A DNA stretch of 34,465 nucleotides from Roseomonas aerilata DSM 19363 (GCF_000711725.1 NZ_JONP01000036.1:1-34465), one strand, 5' to 3'. Shown: positions 15,245 to 25,703, counted from the first letter of the stretch. Notes: a model not told the origin generated them from the sequence alone. Translations and numbers: made by a program.

Positions 15245-16021
15245 TTGCGAGGGACCAGGCTGAAGGATCGCAACCGTGCGGGCGAGGCGACTTTCGGCAT
15301 CGTGGCCAGCCTCGGCAGTTCCGCTGCAGCGGAGATGATCGGCTTTGCCGGCTACGACTTCGTGGTCATCGATGGGGAGCACGGCCCAGGCGACTGGAAC
15401 CTCTACCTGAATCTGGTCCGGGCAGTTCAAGCCACCGAGGCCGCAGCAGTTATCCGGGTACCGGCAGCGGATCCGATCTGGTTCAAGCGCGCGCTCGACA
15501 TCGGGGCAGATGGGGTCATGGTCCCCAACGTTGATACCGCCGAGCAGGCTGCGTTCGCGGTGAGAAACTGCCGCTATCCGCCGGAGGGAAACCGCGGCTC
15601 GGCGGTGCCGTTGATACGGGCTTCCCGTTACGGCCTGCACAGCAGCGAGTACGTCGCGACCGTCTCGGCCAATCTGTTCATCGCGGTGCAGATCGAGACG
15701 CGGCGAGGCGTGGACAACGCGCGAGAGATTGCGGCGGTCGAGGGCATCGACTCCCTGGTCGTCGGCCCGCTCGATCTTGCGGGGGATCTCGGCATCACCG
15801 ACCTGACCGACGCGCGCTTCGTCGAAGCCATCCAGAACCTTGAGCAAGCCGCGGCCGAGACGGGTTTCTCTCTCGGTGCTCCGCCTTTTCCGGGAAGGCC
15901 CATCGAAGCCCTGCAGGCGCATGGCTACCGCATGATCACGAACGGAACCGACGTGGGCTTCCTGAGAGACGCCCTCACCAGGGATCTCTCGACGGCCCGG
16001 AAGCTCTGGAAGCATGACTGA
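15245..16021 (+). CDS. HpcH/HpaI-family class II aldolase
   Basis: 258 residues from a TTG start. The family core is clear: VVIDGEHGP with the catalytic His (H46 from this start), IRVPAADP with the substrate Arg, GADGVMVPNVDTAEQA, and the metal ligands Glu in VQIETRRG and Asp in VGPLDLAGDLG. These enzymes split or join 2-keto-4-hydroxy acids, giving pyruvate and an aldehyde or succinic semialdehyde. TTG at 15245 has GGGAGAAGG just upstream, and the protein then opens RGTRLKDRNRAGE, the usual N-terminus. An in-frame ATG at 15221 is the other choice but has poor spacing to any Shine-Dalgarno. The 3' end overlaps the next gene by 8 nt. Confidence 0.92.
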   Translation: MRGTRLKDRNRAGEATFGIVASLGSSAAAEMIGFAGYDFVVIDGEHGPGDWNLYLNLVRAVQATEAAAVIRVPAADPIWFKRALDIGADGVMVPNVDTAEQAAFAVRNCRYPPEGNRGSAVPLIRASRYGLHSSEYVATVSANLFIAVQIETRRGVDNAREIAAVEGIDSLVVGPLDLAGDLGITDLTDARFVEAIQNLEQAAAETGFSLGAPPFPGRPIEALQAHGYRMITNGTDVGFLRDALTRDLSTARKLWKHD

Positions 16022-17672
16022 GACTTCCCAATCCGGCAGCCCTGACGCGATGGCCTACGACTATATTATCATCGGGGCGGGCTCCGCCGGCTGTGTGCTG
16101 GCGAACCGGCTGACCGAGAATCCCTCCGTGCGCGTCCTGTTGCTCGAGGCCGGTCCCCGCCCGAGGAGCCCCTGGGTGTCAATCCCGGCCGGCGTGTCGC
16201 GCCTGATCTTCCCGGGGCCTATGAACTGGAGCTACGCCACCGAACCCGAGCCGGAGTTGAACGGCCGCCGGATCTATGCGCCTCGCGGAAAGACCCTGGG
16301 CGGGTCGAGTGCCATAAACGGCATGGCCTATGTCCGGGGCCACCCAGAGGACTACGACACATGGCGCCAACTCGGGAATGTCGGCTGGGCCTGGGGTGAT
16401 GTCCTTCCGTATTTCAGGAAGTCCGAGGCCCGCGAGACGGGAGCTGACGAGTTCCACGGCGGGGAGGGCGAGCTCTCCGTCAGCGATCCGATCGTCCGGC
16501 ACCCGGCTTCGAGGGACTTTATCGAGGCGACATCCAGGCTCGGCGTGCCGCGCAACCTCGATCCGAACGGGGCAGAACAGGAGGGCGTCGGGTTCCTGCA
16601 GTTCACGATCCGCAAGGGCCGCCGGGCATCCGCGGCCGAGGCGTTCCTGCGTCCTGCCGAGCGGCGGCCCAACCTGCGCGTCGAGGTTGAGGCCCTCACG
16701 CAGCAGGTGCTGTTCCAGGGCAGGAGGGCGACCGGCGTGTCCTACACACACCGTGGCGTGCTCCGGCGTGCCCAGGCCCGGCATGAGATCATCCTGTCGG
16801 CGGGGGCGTTCAACAGCCCCAAGCTGCTGATGCTCTCGGGGATCGGCCCCGGCGATGAGCTAAGGCGCTTCGGCCTCCCAGTCCTGGTCGACTCACCAGG
16901 TGTCGGAGAGAACCTGCAGGACCACCTCTATCTTCACCATACTTGCGAGGTGACGGAGGAGAGTTCCATCAATCGCCAGCTCCGCGGCGCGCGGGCCTAT
17001 GGGCATGGCGCCTATTATCTTGCGACACAGCGCGGGCTCCTCTCCATGGGCTCCTCGCAGGCGGTCGCCTTCCTGCGCGCGGGACCAGGCGTGGACCGGC
17101 CGGATCTCCAGATCATGTTCCGGCCGCTGAGCTGGCAGTTCACTCCGGATGACCGCCTGGAGATCGGCAGGCGGCCTGCCGTAACCGCCTCATGCTGCCA
17201 ACTGCGCCCCCTCTCTCGCGGACGGGTGGCGCTCCGCTCGCCGGATCCGGGCAACGCTCCCCGAATTCATGCCAACTATCTCTCGCATGATGTCGACTGG
17301 CAGGTCGTCATCGCAGGCCTCCGGAAGATGCGCCTCATCTTCGGGACGGAACCTCTCAGCGGGCGCGTCATCCGGGAGGTGGTGCCAGGGATGGAACGCC
17401 AGACCGACGAGCAGCTGATGGAGTATGCCCGACTGGTCGGCAACTCCTCCCATCACTGGTGCGGCACATGCCGCATGGGGACCGATGCCCTGGCCGTGGT
17501 CGATCCTCAGCTGCGCGTCCGTGGTGTCGAGGGGCTTCGCATCGTCGATGCCTCGGTGATGCCGTTGATCCCTTCCGGGAACACCAACGCGCCGACCATC
17601 ATGGTCGGAGAGAAAGGTGCCGACCTCATCAAGGCAGATTTCCACGCCACGACTTCGTCGCTGCGCGCCTGA
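16014..17672 (+). CDS. GMC-family FAD oxidoreductase (choline dehydrogenase-like)
   Basis: 552 residues. YDYIIIGAGSAGCVLANRL is the FAD Rossmann motif, GKTLGGSSAINGMAYVRG is GMC signature 1, and AGAFNSPKLLMLSGIGP is signature 2. The catalytic His lies in SSHHWCGTCRMG, and the end has RIVDASVMPLIPSGNTNAPT. Members oxidise primary alcohols to aldehydes or acids, often passing electrons to quinone. It starts 8 nt inside the aldolase gene, so the two are translationally coupled; a second Met at residue 13 is possible. The coupled aldolase suggests a joint role in breakdown of a polyol or hydroxy acid, but the substrate cannot be read from sequence. Confidence 0.93.
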   Translation: MTETSQSGSPDAMAYDYIIIGAGSAGCVLANRLTENPSVRVLLLEAGPRPRSPWVSIPAGVSRLIFPGPMNWSYATEPEPELNGRRIYAPRGKTLGGSSAINGMAYVRGHPEDYDTWRQLGNVGWAWGDVLPYFRKSEARETGADEFHGGEGELSVSDPIVRHPASRDFIEATSRLGVPRNLDPNGAEQEGVGFLQFTIRKGRRASAAEAFLRPAERRPNLRVEVEALTQQVLFQGRRATGVSYTHRGVLRRAQARHEIILSAGAFNSPKLLMLSGIGPGDELRRFGLPVLVDSPGVGENLQDHLYLHHTCEVTEESSINRQLRGARAYGHGAYYLATQRGLLSMGSSQAVAFLRAGPGVDRPDLQIMFRPLSWQFTPDDRLEIGRRPAVTASCCQLRPLSRGRVALRSPDPGNAPRIHANYLSHDVDWQVVIAGLRKMRLIFGTEPLSGRVIREVVPGMERQTDEQLMEYARLVGNSSHHWCGTCRMGTDALAVVDPQLRVRGVEGLRIVDASVMPLIPSGNTNAPTIMVGEKGADLIKADFHATTSSLRA

Positions 17673-17848
17673 ACTTCTGCTGCCAGCTCGGCCCGAACCT
17701 GTCAGAGCCGGTGCTCAGCGATCACGGACAATGCGCGCACCTGCACCGGCTCGAGACGACGGCGGCCGGATCACAACCAACTCTGCGGCTTCGGCCTCTT
17801 TCCGGGCGGGCTCTCAAGGCCGGCCCGCGTGACCCCGCCGTTCGTTCC

Positions 17849-18919
17849 TCAGGCGTATTGCGGCCTGCTCGTGAGCTGGTCCGGATGAACGCCGCGCGAG
17901 CAGGCCATACGCCCGACCATGAAGCTCGGATCCGACTCCGCCGGCATCAGGCCGACCTGCCGGTAGGTGGCGAGGATCGCGTCGCGCGCCCTTGCGTCCA
18001 GCACGGGCACGGGCTCGACGCCGCTCAGGTCCCGAGACAGCCCGCCATTGCCGCCCATGGCCCATTGAAAGAACTTCATGTGCTGCCACGGATGCCCGCC
18101 CACGGCCACGAGCGAGGCCTGCAGGTCGAAGATGGCCCTGATGGCCGGCTGCATCTCCCAGTACCGGCGAAGCGCCGCCTCCATGTCGCCGGCCAGGATA
18201 GCCCGCATCAGCTCGACCGCCAGCGGCCGTTCCGGCGACTGGACGGACTCCACGATCCAGTCCGCCGTCACCTGGATCGGGTAGTGCCGCGCGAGCACCG
18301 GAACAAGATCGAGGTTGACGGGATTCACGATAAGCCGGTCGCCGAGAACCTCGCAGCACTGCATCGCGAGGACGGGATTGATCGGCTGGGTGAGCTTGAT
18401 CGCGACCACCTGCGGCAGGTCCGCCAGGCGGTCATAGACGGCAAGCGGCAGGCCGCTCGGGTGGAGCGCGCGCAGGGCGCGGTTGTCGTGACCGTACAGC
18501 ACGAAGCGCATGGGGCTGTCGCCGATCAGGCGGATGTACCAGTCGTAGAGCGCGTCATCGGATTCCGGCCGCACGCCGCGGGGCAGGACGATGAAGGCGT
18601 GGCTGCATCCCGAGCGCTCGGCGCGCTGCAGCACCTCCTTCTGCTCCTCGATGCTCGGGCGCTCCAGGATGGCGCCAATCGCGATCCGGCCGGCGGCCTC
18701 GTCGCAGGCAATTTCCAGGAAGCGTCCGGTCTCCTCCAGGTCGAGGCCCGGGGTGGCGCAGGAGGAGCCGAAGAAGCCGTGCGCGATGCTCTGGCGCACG
18801 TCCAGGCGGATGCCTTCCTCATCGAGCGCCGTGAAATCGGGCGTGAAGGACGGCAGGAGCAGGTTGCCCACCCCGCGCATCGTGTCACGCGCCCATTGCT
18901 TCGCCGCACTCGCCAACAT
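17849..18919 (-). CDS. DapA/dihydrodipicolinate synthase-family aldolase
   Basis: 356 residues, longer than DapA (about 290) but like the keto-acid lyases of this superfamily. The Schiff-base Lys is in VVAIKLTQP (K175) and the conserved Tyr in FVLYGHDN (Y142), and FGSSCATPGLDLEETGRFLE corresponds to the usual GTTGE region, where the TTGE motif is changed to CATPG. The enzyme is expected to split a hydroxy keto acid rather than make lysine precursor. GAGGAGG precedes ATG at 18925 by almost no gap but ATG at 18919 by 7 nt, so 18919 was preferred. The upstream Bug receptor ends 23 bp away, indicating an operon. Confidence 0.85.
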   Translation of the reverse strand: MLASAAKQWARDTMRGVGNLLLPSFTPDFTALDEEGIRLDVRQSIAHGFFGSSCATPGLDLEETGRFLEIACDEAAGRIAIGAILERPSIEEQKEVLQRAERSGCSHAFIVLPRGVRPESDDALYDWYIRLIGDSPMRFVLYGHDNRALRALHPSGLPLAVYDRLADLPQVVAIKLTQPINPVLAMQCCEVLGDRLIVNPVNLDLVPVLARHYPIQVTADWIVESVQSPERPLAVELMRAILAGDMEAALRRYWEMQPAIRAIFDLQASLVAVGGHPWQHMKFFQWAMGGNGGLSRDLSGVEPVPVLDARARDAILATYRQVGLMPAESDPSFMVGRMACSRGVHPDQLTSRPQYA

Positions 18920-18942
18920 CGGCATCCCTCCTCGCCCTTCGC

Positions 18943-19914
18943 TCAATCCTCGGGGCGGAAGCCGGAGGCCTGGACGACGGGGCCCCACTGGTCCCGCTCC
19001 GCGCGCAGTCGTGCCACGAACTCGGCCGAAGTACTCGTCAGGGGTCGGTAGTCCAGCCGGGCAAGCCCCTCCCGCACCTCCTGGGTTTCGGACCCGGCGA
19101 CGAGGGCGCGGCGCAACTCCTCCGCCAGCTCTGCAGGAACATGGGCGGGCAGGAATGCTCCCAGCCACTCCTCGGCCGACAGGTCGGCATGGTCCTGCTC
19201 AGCGAAGGTCGGGACGCCCGGGAGCGAGTCCAGCCGCGCCGTGGAGGAGAGACCAAGAATGCGCAGCGTGCCGGCGCGCTGATAGGAGGAGACGCCGCCC
19301 ACGGGCACGAGGACGGCGGGGATCTGGCCGCCGAGCAGGTCCTGCACCGCCGGGGCGGTGCCGCGATAGGGCACGTGCGTGAGCGTCAATCCGAGAGAGC
19401 GGCCGATCTGCACGCCCAGGAAATGCGGCATGGAGCCGGCGGCCGGGCTGGCGAAGGGCGTCTCGCCCCTCTCCCGCGACCAGGCGGCGAAGCCCGCCAG
19501 ATCCCGCGCGGGATGGTCCGCCCGCACGGTCAGGGCAAACGGATAGACGCAGACCGGCGTGACCGGCGTCAGGTCCGTCAGCGCGTCATAGCGGAGGTTA
19601 CGGCCGTAGAGGTGCGGGTAGATCGTCAGCAGACTGGCCGCCGCGATCAGCAGCACCGTGCCATCCGGCGGCGCGGCCTTCACCGCCTCCACCCCCAGGC
19701 GGCCACCGGCGCCCGTGCGGTTCTCGACGATGACCTGTGGCGCGTAGCTCCCCCGGAGCCGCTCTGCGTAGAGCCGCGCGACGATGTCCTGCGGTCCGCC
19801 CGCCGCGAATCCCACCACGGTCCGAACCGCGCGGCCAGGTACTTGGGCCAGCGCGCCGCGTGCCGAGCCTAGCGCGAGTAGGGTCGCTGCCCGGCGTGTC
19901 ATCATGGGGATCAT
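18943..19914 (-). CDS. Bug/TctC-family solute-binding receptor (second of four)
   Basis: 323 residues with the same core as its paralogues: VRTVVGFAAGGPQDIVARLY, VIVENRTGAGGRLGVEAVKA, VPYRGTAPAVQDLLGGQI and LPGVPTFAEQ. The N-terminus is a signal peptide (TRRAATLLALGSARGALAQ). It is followed at 23 bp by the DapA-like gene, so the ligand is plausibly the aldolase substrate or a precursor. Start at the first ATG (19914), with Mets at codons 4 and 5 as alternatives. It is most similar by eye to the receptor at 13815-14810 (shared IYPH and VTP/VxxA motifs), suggesting duplication. Confidence 0.93.
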   Translation of the reverse strand: MIPMMTRRAATLLALGSARGALAQVPGRAVRTVVGFAAGGPQDIVARLYAERLRGSYAPQVIVENRTGAGGRLGVEAVKAAPPDGTVLLIAAASLLTIYPHLYGRNLRYDALTDLTPVTPVCVYPFALTVRADHPARDLAGFAAWSRERGETPFASPAAGSMPHFLGVQIGRSLGLTLTHVPYRGTAPAVQDLLGGQIPAVLVPVGGVSSYQRAGTLRILGLSSTARLDSLPGVPTFAEQDHADLSAEEWLGAFLPAHVPAELAEELRRALVAGSETQEVREGLARLDYRPLTSTSAEFVARLRAERDQWGPVVQASGFRPED

Positions 19915-20074
19915 GCTGGCCTCTCGAAAATTCGCTGAGCGCCGCGGTCAGACACCAATATCGGCCTTAATCAGGTCGCGCACCACTGGCAACTCTCGAA
20001 GCTCCTTGCCTCGTGCCGTCCACCAGAGCCCAGCTCATGGACCGCAGTATCGCGCAGAGAGCGTCGCTGCCGCA

Positions 20075-21301
<1,227 letters not shown>

Positions 21302-21380
21302 CTAATCGGGTTTCGGACACGAAGTCGCAGAGCGATCCAGGGTTAGCCATCCGTGGCGCGATCGCCGTCCGGGCTCGTCA

Positions 21381-22532
21381 TCAGCCTGGAAGAGGATTTC
21401 GGCCAACTCGCAGCCTGGCAATCTCCTGGCATCCGAGAAGCGCCATCGCGCGGTCGAGCTCATCCAGGAGAATCGAGAGGGCCCGGCCGGCCCCGGCCTC
21501 CCCGCCTGCGCCCGCGCCGTAGAGCGTGGGTCGGCCAGCCATGACGAAGGCGGCCCCGAGCGAGAGGGCGCGCGCGATGTCCAACCCGCGGCGCACGCCG
21601 CCGTCGATCAGCACGGGCACACGCCCGCCGACCGCCCGAAGGATCGCCGGCAGGGCGTCGAGGGGCGCTGGCGCCGCATCGAGCTGGCGGCCGCCATGGG
21701 TGGAAACGAGGATCCCGTCCGCGCCGATGGCGAGGCACTGCGCCGCATCGTCCGGATGCATCACGCCCTTTACCACGAAATGGCCGGGCCAGGCGTCACG
21801 TAGCTGCCGCATGACGTCCCAGGTGAGGGAGGGCATGATCTGTCCGGCCATAAAGCTCGCCAGGGAGCGTGCCCCCTGAGCGTCGGGCGGTGCGTAGGGC
21901 AGCAGGTTAACGAAGCGCGGCTCGCCGTACCGTCTGGTTGCGAAGGACCAGGCCGGATGCGTGACGAGGTCCCACATCAGGCGTGGAGTCATTCGGAAAG
22001 GCAGCGAGAAGCCGTTGCGCAGGTCCCTCTCCCGCTTGCCGGGCACCGGCACGTCCATGGTGACCAGAAGGACGTCCACATCCGCTTCCCGAGCTCGCCG
22101 CATGAGATCGAAGGCGATCTCCAGCCGTGCAGGGACGTAGAGCTGGTACCAGAGGTGACTCGCCGCCTCGGCCGCCGCGCTCTCAATGGTGGCGGTGGCC
22201 GGCGTGCTGAGGGTGACGGGCAGGCCCCGCGCTGCCGCAGCGCGGACGATCATCAGGTCGGCCCCAGGCCAGGCGAGCCCTGTCAGGCCGGTTGGCGAAA
22301 TGCCGAAGGGCGCGGCCCAGCGCCGGCCGAAGAGGGTCACCCCTGGGTCGCGCCGCGCCACGTCCACGCCCGTGCGGGGCGTCAGCGTCACCTCTTCCCA
22401 AGACCGGCAGGCCCGGCGCAGCGCCACCTCGTCCTCGGCCCCGCCGTCGAGGTACTCGAAGGCGAAGCGGGGAAGGCGGCGCCGGGCCAGCGCGCGCAGG
22501 TCGGCGATTGAGTGGCAGTGCTCCAGGCCCAC
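21381..22532 (-). CDS. FMN-dependent alpha-hydroxy-acid dehydrogenase (lactate/mandelate type)
   Basis: 383 residues. The family active site is clear: VLVSTHGGRQLD with H279 and R282, K255 in FVVKGVMHP, VLIDGGVRRGLDIARALSLG for the FMN phosphate, and FAFEYLDGGAEDE at the N-terminus. The usual SNHGGRQ appears here as STHGGRQ. It oxidises an (S)-2-hydroxy acid to the 2-keto acid. A membrane-anchoring stretch typical of mandelate dehydrogenase is not evident, so either a soluble oxidase or a quinone-linked dehydrogenase is possible. It starts at a GTG 14 nt after the stop of the upstream receptor, with GGAGGG across the gap, so the two genes form an operon. Confidence 0.92.
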   Translation of the reverse strand: MGLEHCHSIADLRALARRRLPRFAFEYLDGGAEDEVALRRACRSWEEVTLTPRTGVDVARRDPGVTLFGRRWAAPFGISPTGLTGLAWPGADLMIVRAAAARGLPVTLSTPATATIESAAAEAASHLWYQLYVPARLEIAFDLMRRAREADVDVLLVTMDVPVPGKRERDLRNGFSLPFRMTPRLMWDLVTHPAWSFATRRYGEPRFVNLLPYAPPDAQGARSLASFMAGQIMPSLTWDVMRQLRDAWPGHFVVKGVMHPDDAAQCLAIGADGILVSTHGGRQLDAAPAPLDALPAILRAVGGRVPVLIDGGVRRGLDIARALSLGAAFVMAGRPTLYGAGAGGEAGAGRALSILLDELDRAMALLGCQEIARLRVGRNPLPG

Positions 22533-22546
22533 GCGCCGCAGCCCTC

Positions 22547-23518
22547 CTACTCGGCTCGCGCGCCGACGCGCCGAGCGATCAAGCCCCAGCGGCCGATCTC
22601 GGCGCCGAAGAAGGCAGCGAAGGCGGCGGGCGTCTCCGTCACCACCTCCGCCCCGAGGCCGGCATAGGTGGCGCGCAGCCGCTCGGACCGGAAAGCCTCC
22701 CCCACCGCGTCGGACAGGCCGGTGGCAAGATCCCCGGGCAGGTTCTTCGGGCCGAACAGGCCGTACCAGGTGGTCAGCTCCAGCGGAGCGAATCCGGCTT
22801 CTGCAACGGTCGGCACCGCCGGCAGGGTCGGCGAGCGACGGGCGGCGCAGACTGCGAGGGGGATCACGTTGTCGGCGCGGATCTGTGACAGGGCCGATGG
22901 CATCGTCTCGAACATGACGTCGATGCTGCCGGCCATGAGGTCCGTCACAGCAGGGCCGCTGCCACGGTAGTGCACGGCCGTGAGCGGGACGCCCGTCGCG
23001 GCGGCAAACTGTTCCGCACCCAGGTGGTGCACGGTGCCCGCACCACCCGTGCCGTAGTTGGCACCGCCCTTAGCCTTCGCCCAGGCCACGAAGTCTCGCA
23101 GGTTGCGCGCCGGCTGCTTGGGGGAGGCGATGATCACGTGCGCGATCTGCGCGAAGCGCGTGACCGGAGTTAGGTCCCTCTCGGTGTCGTAGGGCACGCG
23201 CGGGTAGATCGCGGGGATGATCGCATGGGGAATGCCGCCGCAAAGAAAGACCCCGCCGTCGGGCTGGGCCTTGGCAACGTAGTCGGCGGCCAGCATGCCG
23301 CCGGAGCCGCCGCGGTTATCCACCACCACCGGGCGGCCGAGCACGCCCTGCAGCCCTTCGGCGAGCGGGCGGATCAGCGCATCGATCGAGCCGCCGGCCG
23401 CGGCCGAGACGATCATGGCAAGGCGCGGCACCGGCCACCCCACCGCGGCGCGCGCGTCGCGGGATAGTAAGGGAGGCGCCGCGAGAAGTCCGCTGGCAAG
23501 GAGGTCACGACGCTTCAT
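22547..23518 (-). CDS. Bug/TctC-family solute-binding receptor (third of four)
   Basis: 323 residues. Signal peptide with MKRRDLLASGLLAAPPLL, then the family core: PVVVDNRGGSGGMLAADYVA, GTGGAGTVHHLGAEQF, VHYRGSGPAVTDLMAGSI and LPAVPTVAEAGF. The pocket sequence IVSAAAGGSIDALIRPL differs from the other three receptors, suggesting a different ligand. Tightly linked to the downstream alpha-hydroxy-acid dehydrogenase, so a 2-hydroxy acid is a reasonable guess for the ligand. Confidence 0.93.
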   Translation of the reverse strand: MKRRDLLASGLLAAPPLLSRDARAAVGWPVPRLAMIVSAAAGGSIDALIRPLAEGLQGVLGRPVVVDNRGGSGGMLAADYVAKAQPDGGVFLCGGIPHAIIPAIYPRVPYDTERDLTPVTRFAQIAHVIIASPKQPARNLRDFVAWAKAKGGANYGTGGAGTVHHLGAEQFAAATGVPLTAVHYRGSGPAVTDLMAGSIDVMFETMPSALSQIRADNVIPLAVCAARRSPTLPAVPTVAEAGFAPLELTTWYGLFGPKNLPGDLATGLSDAVGEAFRSERLRATYAGLGAEVVTETPAAFAAFFGAEIGRWGLIARRVGARAE

Positions 23519-23560
23519 CCGAGACGGTTCCCTTTCTGCGTTCTTCTGTTCGCCGTTGTC

Positions 23561-24763
23561 TCAGTGCTTTCCGCGTCCGCCGCTGAGCGGCCGGGCGGCG
23601 AAGTCCCGCACGGCGTCCGGATCGGGCTCGAAGCCGAAGCCCGGCGCCTCCGGCAGGGCGAGCCATCCCCCTTCAGCGCGCGGAACGCCCCGGAACAGCG
23701 CCTCGTAGATCGCGACGACCGGCAGATGGTATTCGACCAGGCCGCCATGCGCGACGCCGGCGTGCAGGTGCATGTTGTGGAAGGTCCAGGCGCCGCCATT
23801 GGCGATGGGTGTGTTGAAGGCCTGCGCCAGGGCCGCGACGCGCAGGCACTGCGTCAGCCCGCCGGTGATAGCGACGTTGGGCTGCAGCACGTCCACGGCA
23901 CCGGCCAGCAGCAGGTCGCGGAAGCGGTAGAGCAGCCCCTCGTTCTGGCCGCAGGCCAGCGGGATGCGCACGGCGCGGCGCAGCGCCGCCATCTGCGGTG
24001 CGTCGTTCTGCGTGATCGGCTCCTCGAAGAAGGTGATGCCGCACTCCTCGACGGAGCGCGCCAGGCGCTGGGCGTGCAGCGGGTCCAGGCCACAATTCGC
24101 GTCTAGGAACAGTTCCACCTCGTCGCCCACGGCTTGGCGCACGGCGCGGATGCGAAGCGCATCCTCGGCGATCACAGCGCCGATCGGCCGCGGCTCGTCA
24201 CGGCGCGACAGGGCCTTGTTGCCGACAGTCATCTTCAGCCGGGTGAACCCGCGAGAAACCGCCTCCTTCGCCGCCTCGCCGAGCCTGTCTCTTTCGATGG
24301 AGTCAAAGCCGAAGGTGGCATAGACGGGCGTGCGGTCTCGTGCGGCACCGAGCAAGCGCCAGACTGGCTGACCCAGCACTTTACCCTTCAGGTCCCAGAG
24401 CGCGAGGTCGATGGCGGCAATGACGTGCAAGGCGTAGCCGGTCTGGCCGCGCGGCGCGAGCAGCCAGTACAGCTTCTCCCAGATCCGCTCGTGCGCCATC
24501 GCGTTCTCGCCGAGGAGGGCTGGCGCCGCGACGGCGTTGATGGCAGTGGCGACCACCTCCTCCTCTGTAATCGCAGTCAGGCCGTGGCCGATTCGTCCGT
24601 CGCGCGTTTCCACGGCTACAAGGCAGAGCGAAAACTCAACCGGCTGCCCTTCGAATGAGGCCTCCACCACCATAGGCGTGGCCGTCACGCGAGCGATGCT
24701 GAGGGAGGCATTGGTCAACTTGGTCTGCTCCGTTATCGTGGGCATCCGCCCGAGTGATGGCAT
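23561..24763 (-). CDS. Enolase-superfamily enzyme, mandelate racemase/muconate lactonizing type
   Basis: 400 residues. The N-terminal capping part (about 20-140) ends in AIDLALWDLKGKVLGQPVWR, the usual entry to the barrel. Barrel motifs: K177 in RLKMTVGNK, first metal ligand D221 in LFLDANCG, second E247 in FFEEPI, then LACGQNEG where the third ligand is normally the Glu of a GE motif, and NVAITGGLTQ in place of the more usual DxxxxGG. The family forms enolate intermediates from carboxylates (dehydration or racemisation). It may act on a sugar acid or hydroxy acid. Start at 24763 has no clear Shine-Dalgarno; ATG at 24745 is equally possible. It is 29 bp after the HMG-CoA lyase-like gene and shares its strand. 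Confidence 0.88.
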   Translation of the reverse strand: MPSLGRMPTITEQTKLTNASLSIARVTATPMVVEASFEGQPVEFSLCLVAVETRDGRIGHGLTAITEEEVVATAINAVAAPALLGENAMAHERIWEKLYWLLAPRGQTGYALHVIAAIDLALWDLKGKVLGQPVWRLLGAARDRTPVYATFGFDSIERDRLGEAAKEAVSRGFTRLKMTVGNKALSRRDEPRPIGAVIAEDALRIRAVRQAVGDEVELFLDANCGLDPLHAQRLARSVEECGITFFEEPITQNDAPQMAALRRAVRIPLACGQNEGLLYRFRDLLLAGAVDVLQPNVAITGGLTQCLRVAALAQAFNTPIANGGAWTFHNMHLHAGVAHGGLVEYHLPVVAIYEALFRGVPRAEGGWLALPEAPGFGFEPDPDAVRDFAARPLSGGRGKH

Positions 24764-24792
24764 AAATTAGTCTGGCTTTACCGCGCGCGCGC

Positions 24793-25698
24793 TCATTGGA
24801 TGCCCTCGGTCACTTTGCCGGCCTTGAGCACCATGCCAGGCAGCACACGTCCGACCGCCTCCTGCGCCTGTGCTGCCGCGGCGATCAGAGCGTCAAGGTC
24901 AGTGCCGGTTTCAATGCCCATTGCACGGAGCATGTGCACGAGGTCCTCCGTGCAGACGTTTCCGACCGCGCGTGGAGCAAACGGGCAGCCACCCAGCCCA
25001 CCGACAGACGCCTCAAAGTCCGAAACGCCGCATTTAAGGCCAGCCAAGGCATTAGCAATGCCGAGACCGCGGGTGTTGTGCAGGTGGAGTCCGATCCGCG
25101 CGTCCGGCCAGCGATGCTGAAGCCGCTGCACCGTGCTGTGGATCGTGCCGGGGTCGGCCATGCCAGTGGTATCGGCGAGGTAGATGACAGGCGCACCAAG
25201 CTCCAACATCTGCGCGAAGAGCCGGTCCACGCATGCGGGATCGACCGGGCCCTCGTAAGGGCAGCCGAAGGCGGTGGCAACGACTCCGACGATGCGCGCG
25301 GCCGTGCCAGCGGCGGCACGGGCAATGTCATCGACCGCGCGCAGGCCCTGCTCAGTCGTCATGCGCACGTTCAGCGCGTTGAAGCTATCGCTCGCCGCCA
25401 CGCCGCATTTCAGGTCGTCCACACCAGCGGCCACCGCCCGCTCTGCGCCGCGCCCGTTGGGCACGAAGGCGGCGTGGCGCACGCCCGGCGCACGAGCGAG
25501 GCCGGCGAGCACCGCCTCGGCATCCGCGAACTGCGGCACCACCTTAGGGTGCACGAAACCCGTCACCTCGATCCGCGTAATGCCGGCGCGGGCTAACTCT
25601 GCGGCGAGGGCGATCTTTGTGCCAGTCGGCGCCTCGATGGGCTCGATCTGCAGGCCATCCCGCAGCGAGACCTCACTGATCGTGACGCGTGGAGGCAC
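24793..25698 (-). CDS. Hydroxymethylglutaryl-CoA lyase family protein
   Basis: 301 residues, usual size. SEVSLRDGLQIE carries the R13-D14 pair, IGLHLHNTRGLG the metal His residues (H205, H207), and VGGLGGCPFAPRAVGNVCTE the signature Cys (C238) loop. HMG-CoA lyase splits HMG-CoA into acetoacetate and acetyl-CoA; relatives act on other 3-hydroxy-3-methylacyl-CoAs. The signature has PRAVGN where classic enzymes have a Gly-Ala pair, so a related substrate is possible. GTG start, only 5 nt after the stop of the receptor gene upstream, so they are co-translated. It could complete the acyl-CoA route of the plus-strand genes beyond the IclR gene. Confidence 0.92.
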   Translation of the reverse strand: MPPRVTISEVSLRDGLQIEPIEAPTGTKIALAAELARAGITRIEVTGFVHPKVVPQFADAEAVLAGLARAPGVRHAAFVPNGRGAERAVAAGVDDLKCGVAASDSFNALNVRMTTEQGLRAVDDIARAAAGTAARIVGVVATAFGCPYEGPVDPACVDRLFAQMLELGAPVIYLADTTGMADPGTIHSTVQRLQHRWPDARIGLHLHNTRGLGIANALAGLKCGVSDFEASVGGLGGCPFAPRAVGNVCTEDLVHMLRAMGIETGTDLDALIAAAAQAQEAVGRVLPGMVLKAGKVTEGIQ

Positions 25699-25703
25699 CC
25701 CGC

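Noticed and set aside
17459-19051. Plus-strand 530-codon frame over the DapA-like gene
   Set aside because: It runs through the end of the GMC gene in another frame and then antisense to a well-supported aldolase; no domain in its translation.
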